In this document: in pieces, positions 37,808 to 48,500 of the stretch | How positions within the stretch are numbered: position 1 is the stretch's first letter | Layout: each line of letters starts with the position of its first letter | Origin: Weeksellaceae bacterium | GTDB lineage: Bacteria > Bacteroidota > Bacteroidia > Flavobacteriales > Weeksellaceae | Assembly (NCBI GenBank): GCA_022013695.1 | Contig: JAKLPS010000023.1 | Span: 1 to 63,940, forward strand | DNA length: 63,940 nucleotides | Direction of reading: 5' to 3' | Made by a program: the position numbers and the translations under genes | The notes under the pieces: generated by a model | Database searches by the model: none | Told to the model about the DNA's origin: nothing | Seen by the model: the letters and a program-made list of their open reading frames with translations, nothing else

Positions 37808-38914
37808 CTAATTCAATTGATATTGTCGTCCGGAAAGACATTTGACATAACCATAAATCTCCAGATCGAGTAAAATTGGTAGCAACTTATGGTGCAGGAT
37901 GCCGGATTTTTCTGCCAGTTCATCGAGAGAAATGCTTTTGCTGCCGGTAATGATCTCCAAAACCTTCAGATGATCTTTTCTTGAGGGGTCTATTTTAATT
38001 TTGACTTCTGGTTCTGCGAACAATTCTGGTTGCGGTGTGAAGTTGAGGTTTTTGATCAGTGTTTTGACATCGACAATACATTCGGCCTTATTATTGGCTA
38101 TCAGGCTGTTGCAGCCCTGGCTGTACGCGTCGGTAATCTTTCCTGGCAAGGCAAAAACATCTCTGTTGTATAGGTTGGCCGCAGTCACCGTCGTTACGGA
38201 TCCTCCTCCGTAGGCAGTTTCTACCACAATGAGTTGTGGCGAGAAGCCGGCGATGATCCTATTGCGTTGCAAGAAGCTTTCTTTTACCATTTTTTCGAAG
38301 GAAGCATACTCTGAAATTAGGGCGCCTTTGTTTTCAAGAATTTTTTTGGCGAGATTTTTATTAGTAGAGGGATAGATTTTATCCAGACTTTGAGCTAAAA
38401 TGGCCATCGTCGGGAGTTGATTTTTTAGCGATTCCTCATGAACGCAGGAATCTGCTCCCAAAGCCAAGCCGCTGATGGTGCAGACTTTGGAAGAAGATAA
38501 TTCTGCCGTCAGATCTTGGATGAAATGTCTGCCATACGGTGTCAGTTTCCTTGTACCGACGATGCTCACGGGATGCAACTCGGGATTCAAATTGCCTTTG
38601 TAAAACAACAGAATGGGTGCATCATCGCAATTCAGAAGATGCCGCGGGTAGAGTGCGTCTTCTTGAGAAACGATATTGATTTCGTTTTTCTCGCAGAAAT
38701 TGATTTCCTTTTCTGCTCTGTCGAGAAATTCTTTATTCCCGATGTCTTGGACGCTGCTTTTGCCGATGCCGGAAACAGAAATTAGTGATTTTGGGGAAGA
38801 TTCCCAAACTTCTTTTGCAGATCCAACTTGTGAAATGAGTTTTCTAAGATTGATGTTGCCAATGTTTTTGCATTGTTTCAGCGCAAGAATGTAAAGATAT
38901 TCTTCTTGATTCAT
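37808..38914 (-). CDS. dprA: DNA processing protein DprA
   Basis: Loads RecA onto incoming single-stranded DNA in natural transformation. The 368 residues have a short N-terminal HhH/SAM-like region (residues 1-75), the Rossmann-like DprA core with SIVGTRKLTPYGRHF, ISGLALGADSCVHEESL, YPSTNKNLAKKI and NRIIAGFSPQLIVVETAYGGGS, and a C-terminal winged-helix-like domain (about 300-368) with ISLDELAEKSGI. It follows the rhomboid gene by 30 bp. Competence or at least DNA uptake processing is implied; no other competence genes are in the window. Confidence 0.94.
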   Translation of the reverse strand: MNQEEYLYILALKQCKNIGNINLRKLISQVGSAKEVWESSPKSLISVSGIGKSSVQDIGNKEFLDRAEKEINFCEKNEINIVSQEDALYPRHLLNCDDAPILLFYKGNLNPELHPVSIVGTRKLTPYGRHFIQDLTAELSSSKVCTISGLALGADSCVHEESLKNQLPTMAILAQSLDKIYPSTNKNLAKKILENKGALISEYASFEKMVKESFLQRNRIIAGFSPQLIVVETAYGGGSVTTVTAANLYNRDVFALPGKITDAYSQGCNSLIANNKAECIVDVKTLIKNLNFTPQPELFAEPEVKIKIDPSRKDHLKVLEIITGSKSISLDELAEKSGILHHKLLPILLDLEIYGYVKCLSGRQYQLN

Positions 38915-38944
38915 GAGATCATTTGTGTATGACCAATTTATAAA

Positions 38945-39712
38945 TTATTTTTCATTTTTCCGAATCTCATCCAGATATTCCCAAATATTATGCGGCTTCA
39001 TCTGCGGCAGTTCTTCAAAATCTTCGGGGTGGTGAAGGATATAATCCTGCCAGAGCTTGTCATCTCTCTCGTTGTAATATTCTGGATATTCCCAAATATA
39101 TTTGATTTTTTTTTCGCCATATTTTCTGAAAACAACAGCCAGAATAAGGCCTGTGATGCTACCAGCCAAGTGCGATTGCCAGCTGATCTTGCTGGGTTCT
39201 TGCAAGGGCGCAAAAAACTCCTCGGGGAAGATGCCCCAGATCAAACTGCCATAATATAAGGCTACAATTAATGACACGGTGAGCAACTTCATATTCCACC
39301 GGATCACGCCGCTGAAAAAGATGAAAAAAGCAAGCATATAGACCAAGCCACTCGCGCCGATGATACAGTTGTAATTCCACTTTCCGGTAATCATATCGAT
39401 GGGCGGCAACATCCAGACCAATAGTCCGGAGGCTATCCATCCGATTAGGAAAATTTTAAAAGCTATTTTGGGGTAAAATTCGAATAACAAAAAAAGCAGA
39501 ATCGCTATTGGCATCGAGTTGCCTAGGATATGATCCAAACTCCCGTGCAGCAATGGGGCAAAGATGACGCCTCGCAAACCCTCCGGCAGCAAAGGAACGA
39601 TGGCGCCATAACAGCCTGGAAAAAAGCCAAGATTCTGAAGCAGGAAGAAGAACCACATTAGGGCAAGCATCAAAAGCGGAACCAAAAAGGATTTCAAATG
39701 AAAATTTTTCAT
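38945..39712 (-). CDS. Rhomboid family intramembrane protease (second copy)
   Basis: A 255-residue protein from the ATG at 39712 (MKNFHLKSFLVPLL). It has about six transmembrane helices, with HGSLDHILGN in the early loop, the catalytic Ser in IIGASGLVYM and the His in WQSHLAGSITG. A hydrophilic C-terminal tail (about residues 195-255) is rich in Tyr, Trp and acidic residues. It lacks the insertion seen in the rhomboid at 7983. It is probably co-transcribed with dprA, which starts 30 bp downstream. Confidence 0.9.
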   Translation of the reverse strand: MKNFHLKSFLVPLLMLALMWFFFLLQNLGFFPGCYGAIVPLLPEGLRGVIFAPLLHGSLDHILGNSMPIAILLFLLFEFYPKIAFKIFLIGWIASGLLVWMLPPIDMITGKWNYNCIIGASGLVYMLAFFIFFSGVIRWNMKLLTVSLIVALYYGSLIWGIFPEEFFAPLQEPSKISWQSHLAGSITGLILAVVFRKYGEKKIKYIWEYPEYYNERDDKLWQDYILHHPEDFEELPQMKPHNIWEYLDEIRKNEK

Positions 39713-39836
39713 AAACTTGGATTTGAGAATCGCAATTATATAGCCAATTGTGAGAAAAGGTAATTTTGTCCGCAAAAAACAGGAGAATAATTGAGAATTT
39801 GGCTATAAAGTCAGTTTTTTAAAAATTTAGATTTGC

Positions 39837-39844
39837 TATTTTTG
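39837..39844 (+). promoter_or_regulatory. Putative -7 box of the DUF3078 gene
   Basis: TATTTTTG fits TAnnTTTG, 16 bp before the ATG at 39861. The -33 region is T-rich but has no TTG. Confidence 0.35.
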
Positions 39845-39860
39845 TGGAAAATTATAGTGA

Positions 39861-40970
39861 ATGAGAAAGCTGCTGGTCGTTTTTGGCGTTGTGATGGTTT
39901 TGTTTTCTAAGGCGCAAGTTACAGATTATCAGAAATTAATAGACTCGATCGCACAAAGAAAATGGGATTCTACGGCTGTAGATATCGACAGCCTTGCCAA
40001 TCCGAAAATCGTGAACATCAGATCCTTAAAGAAGGATTCTGTCAAACTTTCGAATAATACCATTATTGTTGCGAATGCAGATGATACCAGCCCTCTCACG
40101 CCGTCTTCTATTCTCAATCTTCCGACGCTGAAACGCTGGTTTTTCTTTGGTCAAAATAGCTTGGTTTTCAACCAGTCATCCTTTGCCAACTGGTATGCGG
40201 GTGGGAATAACAATATCGGGGTGATTGGAAAAGTGAATTATAATATTGTGTACAAAAAGAACCGCCATTACCTCGATAATAACATCCAACTGGGCTACGG
40301 ATTTGTCTCGTCCACCGGCCAATCCACCAGAAAAACAGATGATTACATCAATATTATGACCAATTACGGCTATGAGTTGGCGCAACATTACTATCTGTCA
40401 ACGGGTTTTCAATTTCTGTCGCAGTTCACGCCAGGATTTAATTATGCCAACACGCCAGATCCCGTTTTTGACGATAGGATTTCCAAGTTTATGGCTCCTG
40501 GCTATTTGAATGTCGGTTTAGGATTTTCGTACAATCCCAACGAAAATTTTCAGGTGATTGTGCGGCCGCTGAACGGCAAATTCACCTTCGTTCTCGATAA
40601 AAAACTGCAATACGCCGGCAATTATGGACTGGAAAGGGGCGGACAGACTATGCGGGCGGAGTTGGGAGCGATGGTCAATGTCCTTTATAAAATTAAAATT
40701 TACAAGGACATTAATTATGTGAATCAAATCAATTTCTTCAGCAATTATCTAGACCATACAGAAAGAGTGGACATCAATTACAACGGGACACTGAATCTTA
40801 AATTTAATAAATATATTGCCGGCGTTGTAACGATTGATATGATGTACGACCACGATCAAATCAAAAAGCTACAACGAAAACAGACGCTTGGTTTCGGGAT
40901 CACCTATAATTTTGGCTATAAGGTAGATCGAGATTCGACAACGGGTGTTATCAAGCCATTTGTCAATTAA
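39861..40970 (+). CDS. DUF3078 outer-membrane protein
   Basis: A 369-residue exported protein (MRKLLVVFGVVMVLFSKAQ signal) of the Bacteroidota DUF3078 family. It has the family-typical block FNQSSFANWYAGGNNNIG, then amphipathic strands with KNRHYLDNNIQLGYG and a C-terminal FGITYNFGYKV. It is probably an outer-membrane barrel of unknown role. It stands alone and ends in a hairpin terminator at 40997-41026 that overlaps the end of msrA. Confidence 0.85.
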   Translation: MRKLLVVFGVVMVLFSKAQVTDYQKLIDSIAQRKWDSTAVDIDSLANPKIVNIRSLKKDSVKLSNNTIIVANADDTSPLTPSSILNLPTLKRWFFFGQNSLVFNQSSFANWYAGGNNNIGVIGKVNYNIVYKKNRHYLDNNIQLGYGFVSSTGQSTRKTDDYINIMTNYGYELAQHYYLSTGFQFLSQFTPGFNYANTPDPVFDDRISKFMAPGYLNVGLGFSYNPNENFQVIVRPLNGKFTFVLDKKLQYAGNYGLERGGQTMRAELGAMVNVLYKIKIYKDINYVNQINFFSNYLDHTERVDINYNGTLNLKFNKYIAGVVTIDMMYDHDQIKKLQRKQTLGFGITYNFGYKVDRDSTTGVIKPFVN

Positions 40971-40996
40971 GGCCGCTTTCTTTTGAGGCAAAATTA

Positions 40997-41026
40997 AAAA
41001 AGTGGTGCTTTATTGCTCCACTTTTT
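40997..41026. terminator. Bidirectional terminator shared by DUF3078 gene and msrA
   Basis: AAAAAGTGG (40997-41005) and CCACTTTTT (41018-41026) pair perfectly. The right arm lies inside the last codons of msrA, so the hairpin partly overlaps coding sequence. Confidence 0.75.
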
Positions 41027-41663
41027 CTTGTAGCCAGCCCATGGCACCGAAATGTTTTTTGAATTTCTGAATCTTCGGTCCAACGACAGCACTGCAATAC
41101 GGCTGATTGGGATTGGCGTTGTAATAACCTTGATGGTAAGCCTCTGCAGACCAGAATTTTTTGAAAGGGACGATTTCAGTCACATATTTTCCGTTCCATT
41201 CCTTTTTAGCTTCAGATTCTTTCATAGATTCCATTGCCTCCTGTTTTTGCTTATCAGAATGATAGAAAATTGCAGATCTGTACTGTGTTCCGACGTCATT
41301 GCCCTGTTGGTTCAGCGTTGTCGGGTTATGAAGGAACCAGAAGACTTCCAGCAACTGGTTGAAGGAAATGATTTTTGGGTCAAAGGCGATCTGCACAACC
41401 TCCGCATGACCGGTAGTTCCTGTGCACACTTCTTCATAAGTAGGGTTTTGTGTGTGACCGCCAGAATATCCGGAAGTTACAGATTCCACGCCTTTGAGCA
41501 TATGGAAACAACTTTCCACACACCAAAAACATCCGCCAGCCAAAGTGGCATATTCCAAATTGTTGTTATCCATTTTTTGATTTGTTAAAGGTTTAGATTT
41601 TTTTTCCTGTCCGTTGCAACTGATTAGGAAAAAGCTTAAGATAAGAAATAAATAATGTTTCAT
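41010..41663 (-). CDS. msrA: Peptide-methionine (S)-S-oxide reductase, exported lipoprotein form
   Basis: Repairs methionine-S-sulfoxide in proteins. The 217 residues begin with a lipoprotein signal ([16 protein letters not shown], Cys16), so this form acts in the cell envelope. The catalytic motif is [11 protein letters not shown], followed by [35 protein letters not shown] and [18 protein letters not shown]. Resolving Cys residues are not obvious beyond that point. It is followed by a terminator hairpin inside its 3' end. The ROK kinase gene is 92 bp upstream. Confidence 0.95.
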   Translation of the reverse strand: MKHYLFLILSFFLISCNGQEKKSKPLTNQKMDNNNLEYATLAGGCFWCVESCFHMLKGVESVTSGYSGGHTQNPTYEEVCTGTTGHAEVVQIAFDPKIISFNQLLEVFWFLHNPTTLNQQGNDVGTQYRSAIFYHSDKQKQEAMESMKESEAKKEWNGKYVTEIVPFKKFWSAEAYHQGYYNANPNQPYCSAVVGPKIQKFKKHFGAMGWLQEKVEQ

Positions 41664-41755
41664 TTTTTGTGCGAAAAATCCTTTTGATTTTCGAATTTTT
41701 TAACAGCAAGAACTATTCCTATTAAAAAAGGGACCAAAGGATTTCTCTATTCAGA

Positions 41756-42727
41756 TTATTTATTTTCCCAAACGAGAGCACTAGCGCCGAGAATAGCAGC
41801 GTCAGCTTCGTCCAGTTCGCTGAAAACCAATTTCACTTTTGAACGGAAAATAGGAAAGAGATTTCTTTCCATATGCAATTTTGTAGGCTTGAGGAGAAAA
41901 TCTCCCGCTTTTATCACACCACCGAACAAGAGGATGGCTTCTGGAGAGGAGAACATAACGAAATTTGCCAAAGCTTCTCCCAACTTTTGACCAGTATATC
42001 GGAAAACCTCTATCGCGGTGGGATCTCCTTTTAGTGCGCATTCGTGGACGGTTTTAGAATTGATGTTTTCCTCAGGATATTGATTCAGCATCGAATCCGG
42101 AAATTCAGCACGAAATTTCTTAGCAGTAATGGCAATTCCTGTGGCAGACGCATAAGCCTCCAAACTGCCTTCCGATCCTGTGCTCCAATGTTTTCTCCCC
42201 CCAGGTTTTACAATCGTGTGTCCTAGTTCTCCTGCAAAACCATCGTGACCGTAGATCAGACTACCGCTGGCAACAATGCCGCTGCCAACGCCTGTTCCCA
42301 GTGTCATCATAATGAAATCCTTCATTCCGCGAGCGGCTCCAAACATCATTTCTCCAAGGGCGGCCGCATTGGCATCATTGGTCATTTTGCAAGGAACGCC
42401 AAATTTCTTGGCCATCAATTCTCCAAAAGGGACAACGCCCTTCCAGGGTAAATTGGGAGCGAGCTCTATCGTTCCTTTGTAATAGTTGGCATTTGGGGCG
42501 CCCACGCCGATACCATCTAAGGATTTATTTTTGGAAACCGTGTCAATGAGGGGCTTGATGTTGACGTGTAAAGCCTCTATGAAATCTTCTACCTGCTTGT
42601 ATTCTTCAGTTTTTATACTTCCTTTTGCAAGGATTTCACCACGGTGATTAACTAAACCAAATTTAGTGTTGGTACCGCCAATATCTATACCTATGGCGAT
42701 TTGTCTGGATAAATCAATTAATGACAT
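41756..42727 (-). CDS. ROK family sugar kinase, zinc motif missing
   Basis: A 323-residue ROK-family protein, probably a glucokinase or other hexose kinase feeding glycolysis. The ATP-binding start is IGIDIGGTNTKFGLV, the catalytic Asp lies in MTNDANAAALGE and the phosphate motif in LGTGVGSGIV. The zinc-binding CxCGxxGC motif of most ROK kinases is replaced by GGRKHWSTGSEGSLEAYAS: no Cys at any of the positions, though the fold should otherwise hold. The sugar is unknown. It starts 78 bp after the stop of the TonB-dependent receptor gene, on the same strand. Confidence 0.88.
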   Translation of the reverse strand: MSLIDLSRQIAIGIDIGGTNTKFGLVNHRGEILAKGSIKTEEYKQVEDFIEALHVNIKPLIDTVSKNKSLDGIGVGAPNANYYKGTIELAPNLPWKGVVPFGELMAKKFGVPCKMTNDANAAALGEMMFGAARGMKDFIMMTLGTGVGSGIVASGSLIYGHDGFAGELGHTIVKPGGRKHWSTGSEGSLEAYASATGIAITAKKFRAEFPDSMLNQYPEENINSKTVHECALKGDPTAIEVFRYTGQKLGEALANFVMFSSPEAILLFGGVIKAGDFLLKPTKLHMERNLFPIFRSKVKLVFSELDEADAAILGASALVWENK

Positions 42728-42805
42728 CGATCAAAAAATTTTTAAGACCCTAAAATTAGAAAAAAGGATTTTAATATGAATTAAATATTCAGTTAATTTT
42801 AAAAA

Positions 42806-45376
42806 TTAGAAATTATATTTAATGGTCACACCATAAGTTCTCGGATCTCCCAAAACTGCTGCATATTGACCCGCATTTCCCGCTCCGGGAAGTAATTGCT
42901 CAAAATAATCTCTGTTAAAAATATTCCTCACCCAAAGATAAGTCGTAACACCTTGTCTTACACGGAAACCAAATCTAGAATTGAATAGGGCGTAGCCAGA
43001 GATATTAAGAAACTGGGATGGAGTAGCACTTGAGGAAAAAGTCGAACGGTAGTAGCTGTCCAAAGCGAAGAAATAATCACCATTATAATTAAGAAGTTTT
43101 CCCGAGAAATTAATTTCTCCACCTGTAGATCCGGCCCATCTTGAAACTCCTGGCAAAACACCTCCGGAAATGTCAACAAAAGTAGGTCCTCCTGTATTCT
43201 CCAAAGCTGGCGTTGCATTGGTGAATTTTTTATAAATCGCTTCTGTATATGCCAGATTTGAATAAAAATTTAAATTGCTGAACGTATAAGAAATATCAGT
43301 CTCGACACCTCGTACTCTTGCCTTTTCTGCGTTGGCAAGATAACCTCTATTGATAGAAAGATCTGCGGTCTGAACCTGAACCTGATAATCTTTGATGCTG
43401 GAATTAAATAAAGTCAAATTGAAAATAAAATTCCTGAATGGCTGAGATTTCAAACCTAACTCATAATGCATAATCCGCTCTGGTTTTACAACAGCGAGTT
43501 CAGTCATAGCTCTTCCGTCTGTGTTTGTAGGGATTCCATTTAGATTAAGTCCCACAGGTTTAAATCCTGTTGAAAAGGTTCCAAAAAGATTATAATTTTT
43601 AGTTGGTTTATAAGCCAAAGTTAATTGTCCGGAAAAATTGGTGTTGTCAATTGAAGCATTGTATTGCTGATCACTGTAAACTGAATTTTTTAATTTAATT
43701 AAAGCAGCATCCGTTGTCTGCAGTCCACCATAAGTTGTTCTTTTGAAATCAATTTCTTTTTTGTCATAATTAATTCTCACGCCCGGAAGCAAACTGAATT
43801 TCTCAGAAAAGGTCCAGTCCAATTGTCCAAAAACGGCTCCGCTGAAAGAATCTAAACTTGGATAGGTTTTAATTCCATAACCATCCAAAAGTCCAGGAGT
43901 TGCCCATAAGGCACTTGTAGAACTTTGTGAAAAGCGCCATTGGTCTTTCCCGGCTTCCTCGATTTGACCGTCTTTATCAGCTCTTAGCCTTTGCCAGATT
44001 CCGAAAACTCCGAAAACACCGCTCAGTTTTTCGTTAAGATTTCCCGACCAACGAATTTCCTGGCTCCATTGCTGGTGCTTGCTTGGTGCCTGGGATTTTG
44101 CTAAAGCTGAAAGTCCTGTAAAATCCCTGTCATTTGAAGGATTCCAGTTCCAGAATCTCCAGGCTGAGGTGGAAACTATTTTTCCTTTTCCGAGATTATA
44201 TTCTGCATTCAGGGAAATTCCACCCATATCCTGTTCCGCTTTCCAAGGCGTGTCTGTATCGACAGTTCTGTTGAATGGATCGATTGCAGGAAGTTTATAA
44301 CCCAAGTCTGAAATTATATTATTGAACTGTCTGTAGGCTGCTCTTTTCGTGGTTACAACGCCAGCAATTACTTGAGCATAACCATCTGCTCTCAATCTAT
44401 TGTAATCAGCAGCTAAGATGATTTTGAGATTTTCATTCGGTTCATATAATAACTGATCTCTAAGAGCGATAGAATTAATATCATTAAGATCCTGACTTGT
44501 TCTGGAATTATAAATCGTTCCATCGCGATGCGTTCCCGAAGCAGAAAATCTGTTAGCAAACTTATCTGAAATGGCTCCCGTTACAGAAGTTTTTGCCTGA
44601 ATGAAACCATAATTCCCATAACTGATCTCAGCCGTCCCTCCGGTTGTAAAGCTTGGTTGTTTTGTTGTTACATTAAATGTTCCTGCAGTTGTATTCTTTC
44701 CGAATAATGTTCCTTGAGGACCGCGCAAAACCTCGATTCTTTCGATATCTACAAAGTCAAGAGTTGTTGCTGCAGGTCTGGCATAATATACGCCATCGAC
44801 ATAAAAACCAACACCTGGATCAAGACCGTCATTAGTTAATCCAAAAGTAGAACCCAATCCTCTGATGCTAAGACTCGTATTCCTAGGTGTAGAACTATAG
44901 AACTGAACGGAAGGAACCAATTCTTTCAAACGATTAACATTAAACGCACCAGTTTCCTCCGCTTTTTTTCCTGAGATCACACTGATGGGAATTGGAACTT
45001 GTTGTGCCGTTTCTTCCCTTCTTCTTGCTGTCACGATGACTTCGGTGATTTCGAGATCTTTTGGAAGAAGTTTGACGATCAAAGTATCACTTGGATTTTC
45101 TTTGATTAAATAAGATCTCGTCTCGAAACCATTTTTCTGGATTTTAAACTCGGAAGGAAATTCATTAATGTTGTTTAAAACAAAGTTTCCATTCTGATCG
45201 GTTTGTAAAGACAAACTTTTATCATACTTCGAACTTATCTTGACGGAACTGATAGGTTTGTTATTGATGCTGTCCAGAATTTTCCCATAAATAGAATTCT
45301 GCGCAAATGAATGGATGAAAGAGAAAGTAAAAAAGATAAAAGTTATCTTTTTTAAAAGGATCGAATTTTTGCTCAT
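42806..45376 (-). CDS. TonB-dependent receptor
   Basis: An 856-residue outer-membrane receptor with a signal peptide ending SFAQ. A CarboxypepD_reg-like domain (NSIYGKILDSINNKPISSVK) leads to a TonB-dependent plug with LKELVPSVQFY, TSLSIRGLGS and ERIEVLRGPQGTLFGKNTTAG. The long barrel ends GVTIKYNF (terminal Phe). It imports an unknown ligand such as a siderophore, cobalamin or glycan. No SusD partner is adjacent; the ROK kinase is downstream. A palindrome overlaps its promoter (45404-45439), so expression is probably repressible. Confidence 0.93.
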   Translation of the reverse strand: MSKNSILLKKITFIFFTFSFIHSFAQNSIYGKILDSINNKPISSVKISSKYDKSLSLQTDQNGNFVLNNINEFPSEFKIQKNGFETRSYLIKENPSDTLIVKLLPKDLEITEVIVTARRREETAQQVPIPISVISGKKAEETGAFNVNRLKELVPSVQFYSSTPRNTSLSIRGLGSTFGLTNDGLDPGVGFYVDGVYYARPAATTLDFVDIERIEVLRGPQGTLFGKNTTAGTFNVTTKQPSFTTGGTAEISYGNYGFIQAKTSVTGAISDKFANRFSASGTHRDGTIYNSRTSQDLNDINSIALRDQLLYEPNENLKIILAADYNRLRADGYAQVIAGVVTTKRAAYRQFNNIISDLGYKLPAIDPFNRTVDTDTPWKAEQDMGGISLNAEYNLGKGKIVSTSAWRFWNWNPSNDRDFTGLSALAKSQAPSKHQQWSQEIRWSGNLNEKLSGVFGVFGIWQRLRADKDGQIEEAGKDQWRFSQSSTSALWATPGLLDGYGIKTYPSLDSFSGAVFGQLDWTFSEKFSLLPGVRINYDKKEIDFKRTTYGGLQTTDAALIKLKNSVYSDQQYNASIDNTNFSGQLTLAYKPTKNYNLFGTFSTGFKPVGLNLNGIPTNTDGRAMTELAVVKPERIMHYELGLKSQPFRNFIFNLTLFNSSIKDYQVQVQTADLSINRGYLANAEKARVRGVETDISYTFSNLNFYSNLAYTEAIYKKFTNATPALENTGGPTFVDISGGVLPGVSRWAGSTGGEINFSGKLLNYNGDYFFALDSYYRSTFSSSATPSQFLNISGYALFNSRFGFRVRQGVTTYLWVRNIFNRDYFEQLLPGAGNAGQYAAVLGDPRTYGVTIKYNF

Positions 45377-45403
45377 AGTTTAAAATTAATGAGCAAATGT
45401 AAA

Positions 45404-45439
45404 AAATAATTTAATTCATACCAAATTAGTATGAATTAA
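45404..45439 (-). promoter_or_regulatory. Promoter of the TonB-dependent receptor with an overlapping palindrome
   Basis: On the minus strand TTTG (45432-45435), 20 bases, then TACATTTG (45404-45411) fits the Bacteroidota consensus. The perfect 11+11 palindrome TTAATTCATAC-CAAATTA-GTATGAATTAA (45411-45439) covers the -33 box and the spacer up to the -7 box. A repressor bound here would block RNA polymerase. It ends 34 bp upstream of the ATG. Confidence 0.6.
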
Positions 45440-45480
45440 AACTTATTTATTGACATCATTTCTCAGTATTATTTATAAAT

Positions 45481-45506
45481 AAAAAACCCGCTAAATTTTC
45501 AGCGGG
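45481..45506 (-). terminator. Terminator after secA
   Basis: CCCGCT (45487-45492) pairs with AGCGGG (45501-45506). The minus strand continues into six T. It lies 26 bp after the secA stop. Confidence 0.8.
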
Positions 45507-45532
45507 ATATAATCTTATTTTTTTAAATATAA

Positions 45533-48500
45533 TTACGCCGGGATTTCGCCCTTATACAAGAAAGAAACAATTTCCTTGTTCACTTTTTCTACCATTTCAC
45601 TGAATAGGTAAAAAGATTCTTGCTTGTAGATCACCAATGGATCTTTTTGCTCATAAACGGCCCCTTGAGAAGAACGTCTTAGGTCGTCCATTTCTCTCAA
45701 GTGTGTTTTCCAGTTTTCATCGATGATTGATAAAGAAATATTCTTTTCAAAATCAGTAATTAATGATTCACATTTGGTTTCGTAAGCTTCTTTCAAATCC
45801 GTAACGATGGTCATTGTTTTAGTCCCGTCGGTGAAAGGAACTTGGATCATCTTGAACATCGAACCTTGATTACGATATACATTCTCGATGATCGGATAGG
45901 CTTTTTCTTTAAGCAGATTCAATTTAAGATCATAATCTTCTTTTGCTGCTTTGAAAACCAAATCTGTCAACGCAGGAATCTGCGTGCTGGAGAATTCTGC
46001 CTCTGTGACAGGCGTTTCCATTGTGAAATATTTGATGATATCGAATTCGAAATCCTTATAATTGCCCGTTGCTTTGGATTGGGAAACTATCGCAGCTGCC
46101 GTGTCGTAGATCATATTCACGATGTCGTACTTCAAGTGATCCCCGAATAATGCGTTCTTTCTACGTTTGTAGATCACGTCCCGCTGCTTGTTCATCACAT
46201 CATCATACTCCAGCAATCTTTTTCTGACACCGAAGTTGTTTTCCTCCACTTTTTTCTGAGCCCTTTCAATCGATCTCGAAATCATAGAATGCTGAATCAC
46301 TTCGCCTTCTTTATGACCCATTCTGTCCATCATCTTCGCAATTCTTTCCGAGCCGAAGAGACGCATCAGATTGTCTTCCAAAGATACATAGAACTGAGAA
46401 CTCCCAGGATCGCCTTGTCGTCCAGCTCTACCTCGCAACTGTCTATCGACCCGGCGAGAATCGTGTCTTTCTGTGCCAACGATTGCAAGACCGCCGTTGT
46501 CCTTTACTTGGCCTCTAAGTTTGATATCCGTTCCTCGACCCGCCATATTGGTTGCTATGGTTACGACACCGGCACCACCCGCTTCGGCTACGATTTCTGC
46601 TTCTTTTTTATGAAGTTTCGCATTCAAAACATTGTGCGGAATTTTTCTTAATTGAAGCGCTCTCGACAATAATTGAGAAATCTCCACGGATGTTGTACCA
46701 ACCAAAACAGGACGTCCTGCTGCAACTAATTTTTCGATTTCCTCGATGACGGCGTTATATTTTTCACGATTGGTTTTGAAAACCAAATCCTGTCTGTCAT
46801 CTCTTTGGATCGGTCTGTTGGTAGGAATGACCACCACATCCAGTTTGTAAATCTGCCAGAACTCTCCAGCTTCCGTTTCTGCCGTTCCCGTCATTCCAGC
46901 CAGTTTGTTGTACATCCGGAAGTAGTTCTGCAAGGTAATGGTTGCAAAAGTCTGCGTCGCAGCTTCGATTTTTACATTTTCTTTCGCTTCGATGGCTTGG
47001 TGCAGTCCGTCAGAATACCGTCTTCCCTCCATTATACGACCCGTTTGCTCATCAACGATTTTCACTTCACCGTCAATGACCACATATTCATCATCTTTTT
47101 CAAACAATGTATAGGCTTTCAGCAATTGGTTTAAGGTGTGGATGCGTTCAGATTTGATGGAGAACTCTCTGTACAATTCTTCTTTGGCGGCGAATTCTTC
47201 TTCTTTGGATAGGTTTTTTTTCTCCAGTTCTGCGATTTCGGTTCCGATGTCTGTTAAAACAAAGAATTGTTGATCCTCATTTCCTGCAGACATATATTCT
47301 ACACCTTTGTCAGTCAAATCGATCTGATTATTTTTCTCATCGATTACGAAATAAAGATCTCTGTCTACAATTGGCATATCGCGGTTGTTGTCTGCCATAT
47401 ATTGGCCTTCGGTTTTTTGAAGCAGGGCGCGGTTGCCGCTTTCGGACAAGAATTTGATCAGTTGTCTATTTTTCGGTAGACCTCTGTAGGCTTGCAGCAA
47501 TTTGAAACCGCCCTCTTTCGTTTTGCCGGCAGCAATTAATTTTTTGGCTTCATTGAAAAGTCCCGAAACTGTTTTTTTCTGCACTTCGACAATTCGATCT
47601 ACCGAGGGTTTAAGAACATCAAATTCCTGTCTGTCGCCCTGAGGAACGGGTCCTGAAATGATTAAAGGTGTTCTTGCATCATCAATCAAAACAGAATCTA
47701 CCTCATCTACGATGGCAAAGTTCAATTCTCCCTGCACCAATTCCGTGGGAGATGTCACCATATTATCTCTCAAGTAATCGAAGCCGAATTCGTTATTGGT
47801 TCCATACGTAATGCTGGCTTGGTAGGCTTTTCTTCGGGCGTCTGAGTTGGGTTGATGAAGATCGATACAGTCTATGGTCAAACCGTGGAATTCGTACAAG
47901 GGTCCCATCCACGCCGAGTCCCGTTTTGCCAAATAATCGTTTACGGTTACTACGTGGACGCCTCGTCCCGGCAGCGCATTGAGGTAGATTGGAAGGGTTC
48001 CGACCAGCGTTTTGCCCTCTCCGGTTGCCATCTCTGCAATTTTGCCTTCGTGAAGCACGACGCCGCCGATGAACTGCGTGTCGTAATGAACCATATCCCA
48101 GACAATTGGCGTTCCAGCTGCATCCCAATGATTTTTCCAAATGGCGGTGTCGCCTTCTACGACTACAAAGTCTTTTGTTGCAGCCAATTCACGATCTCTT
48201 TCGGTGGCTTTTACGCGAATTTCGCCGTTCTGAGCCAAGCGCCGGGCGGTTTCTTTTACCAGCGCGAAAGCTTCTGGCAGAATCTCTGCCAGTACTTTTT
48301 CTTCTACCTCGTATGATTCTTTTTTAATTGTCTCAATATTGGAGAAGAGAGCTTCTTTCTCATCAACGTTGGTTGAGTTTTTTATCTGCTCATTGATTTG
48401 TTCTACTTGGGAGGTAAATTGAGCAGTAGCAGATTTTATTTTTTCTTTAAATTCCGCGGTTTTATCTCTTAGTTCATCATCCGCGAGTTCTTGGATGCCA

